This document shows positions 60,329 to 64,000 of a stretch of DNA of 64,000 nucleotides, one piece after another. The stretch comes from Acidobacteriota bacterium. Its GTDB lineage: Bacteria; Acidobacteriota; Blastocatellia; Chloracidobacteriales; Chloracidobacteriaceae. The position numbers and the translations under genes are program-made. The notes beneath the pieces are model-generated. The model was not told the origin of the DNA, made no database searches, and saw nothing but the letters and a program-made list of their open reading frames with translations. The DNA lies in contig JACQXX010000083.1 in assembly GCA_016208495.1 (NCBI GenBank), positions 1-64,000 on the forward strand, given 5' to 3'. The first letter of the stretch is position 1. The number at the start of each line of letters is the position of its first letter.

Positions 60329-63300
60329 ATGAAAGCTGCCGAATCAAAGCACCCCCACGCTGATGCACCAGCCGGGATCGGAATGCGCGTGCGGAAACGG
60401 AATGGATCGTTTGAGCCGGTTGACGTCAATAAAATTGTGCGCGCGGTCAGCCGCTGCTGCCATGGACTGTATTATGTTGACGCCCTGCGCGTTGCGACCA
60501 AGACCATCAGCGGTCTCTATGACGGAGCAACCACCAAGGAACTCGATCAACTTTCGATCCAAACCGCCGCGTCGCTGATTGTCGAAGAACCTGAATACTC
60601 ACGCCTCGCCGCCCGGTTGCTGGGCACCTACATTGATAAAGAGGTCACCAATCAGGAAATTCACTCGTTTTCACAGTCCATCACGGCTGGTCACAAACTT
60701 GGGCTCTTTTCAGACCGGCTGGCCGAATTTGTGTCCGCCAATAGCCGCAAACTCAATGCCGCCATTACTGGGCAACGAACTGAATTATTTGAATTTTTTG
60801 GGATTCGCACCCTCTATGACCGCTATCTGGTCAAACATCCGACCAAACGCGATGTGATTGAAACACCACAATATTTCTTCATGCGCGTGGCCTGTGGACT
60901 GGCGGAAACCGTCAAGGATGTGATTGATCTGTATCATCTTTTTTCATCACTGTCCTATGTCCCGAGTTCTCCGACCCTGTTTAATTCCGGCACCAAACAC
61001 GAGCAGCTTTCATCGTGCTTTCTGCTTGATTCACCCGAAGACGACCTCGAAGCAATTTATAAGAAATACACCGACGTGGCCCTGCTGTCGAAATTCTCAG
61101 GCGGTATCGGCATTGCCTATTCACGAGTGCGCAGCCAGGGGTCATTGATTCGCGGAACGAATGGCCACTCCCAGGGCATCGTCCCGTGGCTCAAGACCTT
61201 AGACGCTTCGGTGGCAGCCGTGAACCAGTGCTTTGCTCCGGAAACGCTGGTTTATACCGCGAATGGCGTGAAAGAAATCAAAGACATCAAAGTTGGAGAT
61301 CTGGTCCTTGGCCAGCGTGGAAAATACCGCGAAGTCCTCAAGCATATGACCTATTTCCAACACGACCCAATGGTTGAAATCAAGGTCAAACACTCAATTT
61401 CCCCGATTAAGGTCACGGCTGGTCACCCAATGTGGGCGATTCAGGGCATTCCAATGGAACAATCCCTTGAGCGCACGATGTCACAGTTGGAGCGTGAAAA
61501 ATTTGTTCCAGCCTGGGTTGAAGCTGGTCAACTCCGAAAAGGCGACTATGTGGCACAAGTTATTCCAACTGAGGTGGTTCCAGTTCAAGGATTCACTGAA
61601 GACGATGCCCGGATGTATGGAATTTTGCTGGGAGATGGTCATCTTGCAAAAGATAATGATGAATGGGGAGTTTCTGGAAACCCATTAACCGACACACACC
61701 TGGAGTTTGTTCGCCAATACCTCAACAATGCCAATATTCACTACTGGCAAACGAGTCGGGGTGAGAATTACCTGCAAATTCGGTGGGCAGCAGGACGTGG
61801 GGTCGTTCGGGAAGCAACCACTGGACGATTTCTCAGCAGTGGAGCGTCAACGTTGCCCTTCACACGAGAAGACATGTATGACGAAAACGGCCAAAAACAT
61901 ATTGCCCGCCGGTTTTCGCATCTGCCCCCGCAACAAACCCGCGCACTTATTCAAGGTCTGATTGAAACTGATGGCGGCGTAAGTCGTGGTAAAGAAATTT
62001 ACTTCACCAACACTTCGCAAAAACTGGTTGAAGGGCTGCGCTATCAATTGCTGCGGCTGGGTATTCCAGCGGCGGGTCAATATCGCGAACGTGAAAATGC
62101 GCATCAGGGAATTCGGTCAGATGGATCAACCGCCCACTTCACAGGCGTGACCAAAGCCTTTGACTTGCGAATCCCAGCCGTTCCTGGAATTGCTGAACTC
62201 GTTGATTGTCATCCAGTTACAAAGAAGAACTGGTTTATTTGGGATGGCTGCGTCTGGTCTCGGATTACCAAACAAAAAGAAATTACACCCGTGGTTAAAG
62301 TCCATGACTTAAAGGTTGAAGGCGACGAAACTTATTTAACTTCCGCTGTTTTGGTGAGGAATGGTGGAAAAAGGAAGGGGGCGTGTTGCGTTTACCTCGA
62401 AACCTGGCATGCGGATATCGAGCAATTTCTTGAACTTCGCGACAACACCGGTGATGAAGCCCGCCGCACGCACAACCTGAATCTGGCCAACTGGGTGCCC
62501 GATCTATTTATGCAGCGGGTTGAAAAAGATGAGCTGTGGTCGCTGTTTGATCCAAAGGTTGTGCCGCACTTTACGGACCTGTTTGGCGAGGAATTTGAAT
62601 CCGCCTATGCCAAAGCCGAAGAAGAAAAGCTGTACAACAAACAGGTTCGCGCCCGTGACCTCTATGGCCGGATGATGCGCACGCTGGCCCAGACCGGAAA
62701 CGGCTGGATGACCTTTAAAGACAAGTCCAACAAAGCCTGCAACCAGACCGCCAAACCCGGCGCCGTGGTTCACCTGTCAAACCTCTGCACGGAAATCCTC
62801 GAAGTCACGTCCGCAAGTGAAACCGCCGTCTGCAATCTGGGTTCAGTCAATCTTGCCCGGCACGTGGTGGATGGTAAATTTGATTTTGAAAAACTGGCAA
62901 CGACGGTTCGGCTGGCCGTGAAACAGCTTGATCGGGTGATTGATATCAACTTCTATCCGATTCGGAGCACGGCTGACTCCAACGCCCGCTGGCGTCCGGT
63001 GGGGCTGGGCGTGATGGGGCTGCACGACGTGTTCTTCCAGCTTAAACTGGCCTTTGATGCGCCCGAAGCCCGTGCCCTGTCGCGCAAAATTCAGGAAGAA
63101 ATTTACTACACAGCGCTTTCAACCTCGTGCGATCTGGCGACCAAACTCGGAGCGCACAAGGCATTTCCTGAAACCCGCGCGGCCAAAGGTGAGCTGCAAT
63201 TTGATGCCTGGGGCGTTGTTCCGGAAAACACCGAACGCTGGGACACACTCCGCGAGCGAATCAAAAAGCACAGCTTGCGCAACTCGCTGCTGCTGGCGAT

Positions 63301-63853
63301 TGCTCCGACAGCCACAATTGCTTCAATTGCTGGATGTTATGAGTGTATCGAACCGCAAGTTTCAAACCTGTTCAAACGTGAAACGCTTTCTGGCGATTTC
63401 CTGCAAATCAACAAGTACCTGGTCAACGACCTGAAAGAACTGGGCATGTGGAATGAAGCCATGCGTTCCAGGGTCAAAATGAGTGAAGGTTCGATTCAGG
63501 ACATTGAGGAAATCCCGGCCAACGTCCGCGAAATTTATCGCACGGCGTGGGAAATCCCGATGCGGTCGCTGATTGATATGGCGGCTGACCGAGGACCGTT
63601 CATTGACCAGAGCCAGTCGCTCAACCTGTTTGTCGAAAACCCGACCATCGGCAAGGTCTCGTCAATGTATTTCTATGCGTGGCAGAAAGGTCTGAAGACG
63701 ACCTACTACCTGCGTTCACGCCCGGCAACGCGCATCGCCAAGACAACGGTTTCAACGACAACCGAAGCAGTAGCACCACCGCAACCGGTCAGCGAATCAA
63801 AGGCCATTGCCTGCTCGCTTGAAAACCCGGAATCGTGCGAAGCGTGCCAGTAA
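60329..63853 (+). CDS. nrdA: Class Ia ribonucleotide reductase large subunit with an intein
   Basis: 1174 aa as translated, from the ATG at 60329 (GGGAG eight nt upstream). N-terminal ATP-cone (about 18-110, MRVRKRNGSFEPVDVNKIVR). Catalytic residues are all in the exteins: Cys230 (LSSCFLL), Asn818-Cys820-Glu822 (SNLCTEI), Cys835 (TAVCNLGSVN) and the C-terminal shuttle pair Cys1170/Cys1173 (ESCEAC). An intein (residues 301-678) interrupts specificity loop 2: AAVNQ before and GGKRKGACC after, where E. coli has CSQ then GGVRGGA (Gln294/Gly295). Without the intein the protein would be 796 aa, a normal NrdA. It reduces NDPs to dNDPs with a radical-bearing NrdB. NrdB is not in the window and may lie to the right, beyond the repeats. 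Confidence 0.96.
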   Translation: MKAAESKHPHADAPAGIGMRVRKRNGSFEPVDVNKIVRAVSRCCHGLYYVDALRVATKTISGLYDGATTKELDQLSIQTAASLIVEEPEYSRLAARLLGTYIDKEVTNQEIHSFSQSITAGHKLGLFSDRLAEFVSANSRKLNAAITGQRTELFEFFGIRTLYDRYLVKHPTKRDVIETPQYFFMRVACGLAETVKDVIDLYHLFSSLSYVPSSPTLFNSGTKHEQLSSCFLLDSPEDDLEAIYKKYTDVALLSKFSGGIGIAYSRVRSQGSLIRGTNGHSQGIVPWLKTLDASVAAVNQCFAPETLVYTANGVKEIKDIKVGDLVLGQRGKYREVLKHMTYFQHDPMVEIKVKHSISPIKVTAGHPMWAIQGIPMEQSLERTMSQLEREKFVPAWVEAGQLRKGDYVAQVIPTEVVPVQGFTEDDARMYGILLGDGHLAKDNDEWGVSGNPLTDTHLEFVRQYLNNANIHYWQTSRGENYLQIRWAAGRGVVREATTGRFLSSGASTLPFTREDMYDENGQKHIARRFSHLPPQQTRALIQGLIETDGGVSRGKEIYFTNTSQKLVEGLRYQLLRLGIPAAGQYRERENAHQGIRSDGSTAHFTGVTKAFDLRIPAVPGIAELVDCHPVTKKNWFIWDGCVWSRITKQKEITPVVKVHDLKVEGDETYLTSAVLVRNGGKRKGACCVYLETWHADIEQFLELRDNTGDEARRTHNLNLANWVPDLFMQRVEKDELWSLFDPKVVPHFTDLFGEEFESAYAKAEEEKLYNKQVRARDLYGRMMRTLAQTGNGWMTFKDKSNKACNQTAKPGAVVHLSNLCTEILEVTSASETAVCNLGSVNLARHVVDGKFDFEKLATTVRLAVKQLDRVIDINFYPIRSTADSNARWRPVGLGVMGLHDVFFQLKLAFDAPEARALSRKIQEEIYYTALSTSCDLATKLGAHKAFPETRAAKGELQFDAWGVVPENTERWDTLRERIKKHSLRNSLLLAIAPTATIASIAGCYECIEPQVSNLFKRETLSGDFLQINKYLVNDLKELGMWNEAMRSRVKMSEGSIQDIEEIPANVREIYRTAWEIPMRSLIDMAADRGPFIDQSQSLNLFVENPTIGKVSSMYFYAWQKGLKTTYYLRSRPATRIAKTTVSTTTEAVAPPQPVSESKAIACSLENPESCEACQ
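61229..62362 (+). mobile_element. Intein with LAGLIDADG homing endonuclease inside NrdA
   Basis: 378 aa, NrdA residues Cys301 to Asn678. Block A: CFAPETLVYTANG..IKVGD with nucleophile Cys. Block B: VTAGHPMW with the TxxH pair Thr363/His366. Two dodecapeptide motifs, YGILLGDGHL (430-439) and LIQGLIETDGGV (540-551), both keep the catalytic Asp, so the endonuclease may be active. Block F: VKVHDLKVEGDETYLTSAVL. Block G is aberrant: Arg-Asn followed by Gly where His-Asn followed by Cys, Ser or Thr is expected. The boundaries are fixed by the NrdA extein sequence NQ/GGKRKG on either side. Confidence 0.9.
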
Positions 63854-64000
63854 AAGAAGAACTGAAGAATGAAGAAACCATTTAGTGGTTAGTGGCTAGT
63901 GATTAGTTCTTGGCTTCTGACTTTTCTTCGAAAGTATTGATTTCTAACCACTAACCACTAACCACTAACCACTTTTTTCATTCTTCATTCTCAATTCTTC
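63854..64000. repeat. Uninterrupted GAATGAAGAA/GTGGTTA inverted-repeat element
   Basis: Starts right after the nrdA stop with AAGAAGAACTGAAGAATGAA, then TTAGTGGTTAGTGGCTAGTG, core TTCGAAAGTATTGATTTCTA, then ACCACTAACCACTAACCACT and TTCATTCTTCATTCTC at the right edge. It is the intact counterpart of the element at 12466-12968 and shows the MITE empty site there. Confidence 0.85.

Overview
The window looks like a chromosomal segment of a free-living, Gram-negative-type bacterium with roughly 50% GC. The best guess is Acidobacteriota, class Blastocatellia. This is inferred from the mix of giant two-component propeller histidine kinases, FG-GAP/CARDB secreted proteins, a DUF1800-DUF1501 pair, cytochrome bd, KdsA (hence LPS), LexA, a type IV pilin, and many short stop-rich intergenic repeats. 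No rRNA, tRNA, CRISPR array, prophage or complete insertion sequence was seen.

Layout. 1-304: a gene cut by the left edge. 381-6501: two tandem paralogous membrane sensor kinases, the second lacking its whole propeller. 7111-15773: secreted beta-helix/CARDB and FG-GAP proteins and a small lipoprotein. 16135-24000: DUF3108 protein, MltG, a winged-helix/YggX-like fusion, a large TPR protein, Hpt, a PilZ protein and a Spy/CpxP-like protein. 24425-26841: cydAB. 27223-32521: DUF445 protein, RNase D, a small Cys-rich protein, and a thiS-thiG group behind a conserved hypothetical gene. 32824-40754: DUF1800, DUF1501, a choice-of-anchor V-like CxxCH protein, a dicarboxylate symporter, an alpha/beta hydrolase and a YhbH/DUF444 protein. 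40852-47300: a zinc-ribbon protein, lexA diverging from a type IV pilin, then aminotransferase, methyltransferase, cysQ and kdsA. 47311-54351: a third propeller kinase and a choice-of-anchor I/NHL surface protein. 54843-63853: acyl-CoA dehydrogenase, VanZ, RNase J, Bcp, CoaE and the class Ia ribonucleotide reductase large subunit.

The most striking item is an intein with two LAGLIDADG motifs in NrdA (61229-62362). It sits exactly in the allosteric specificity loop 2, between residues equivalent to E. coli Gln294 and Gly295. Its C-terminal junction is non-canonical (Arg-Asn, then Gly as the +1 residue). Upstream of nrdA are DnaA-box-like 9-mers, an NrdR-like box, a sigma70-type promoter and a long leader with a terminator-like hairpin.

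The second theme is intergenic. Several unrelated short tandem-repeat families (8-bp GGTGACAA, GGGCTGA-type, GTGGTTA, GAATGAAGAA, CCCTGAA) begin at or just after the stop codons of at least eleven genes, in the sense orientation. They often recur as an inverted copy a few hundred bases away, and their units carry stop codons in several frames. One such element (12466-12968) is split by a 373-bp palindromic MITE-like insertion with a TAA target duplication; an uninterrupted relative at 63854-64000 shows the empty site.
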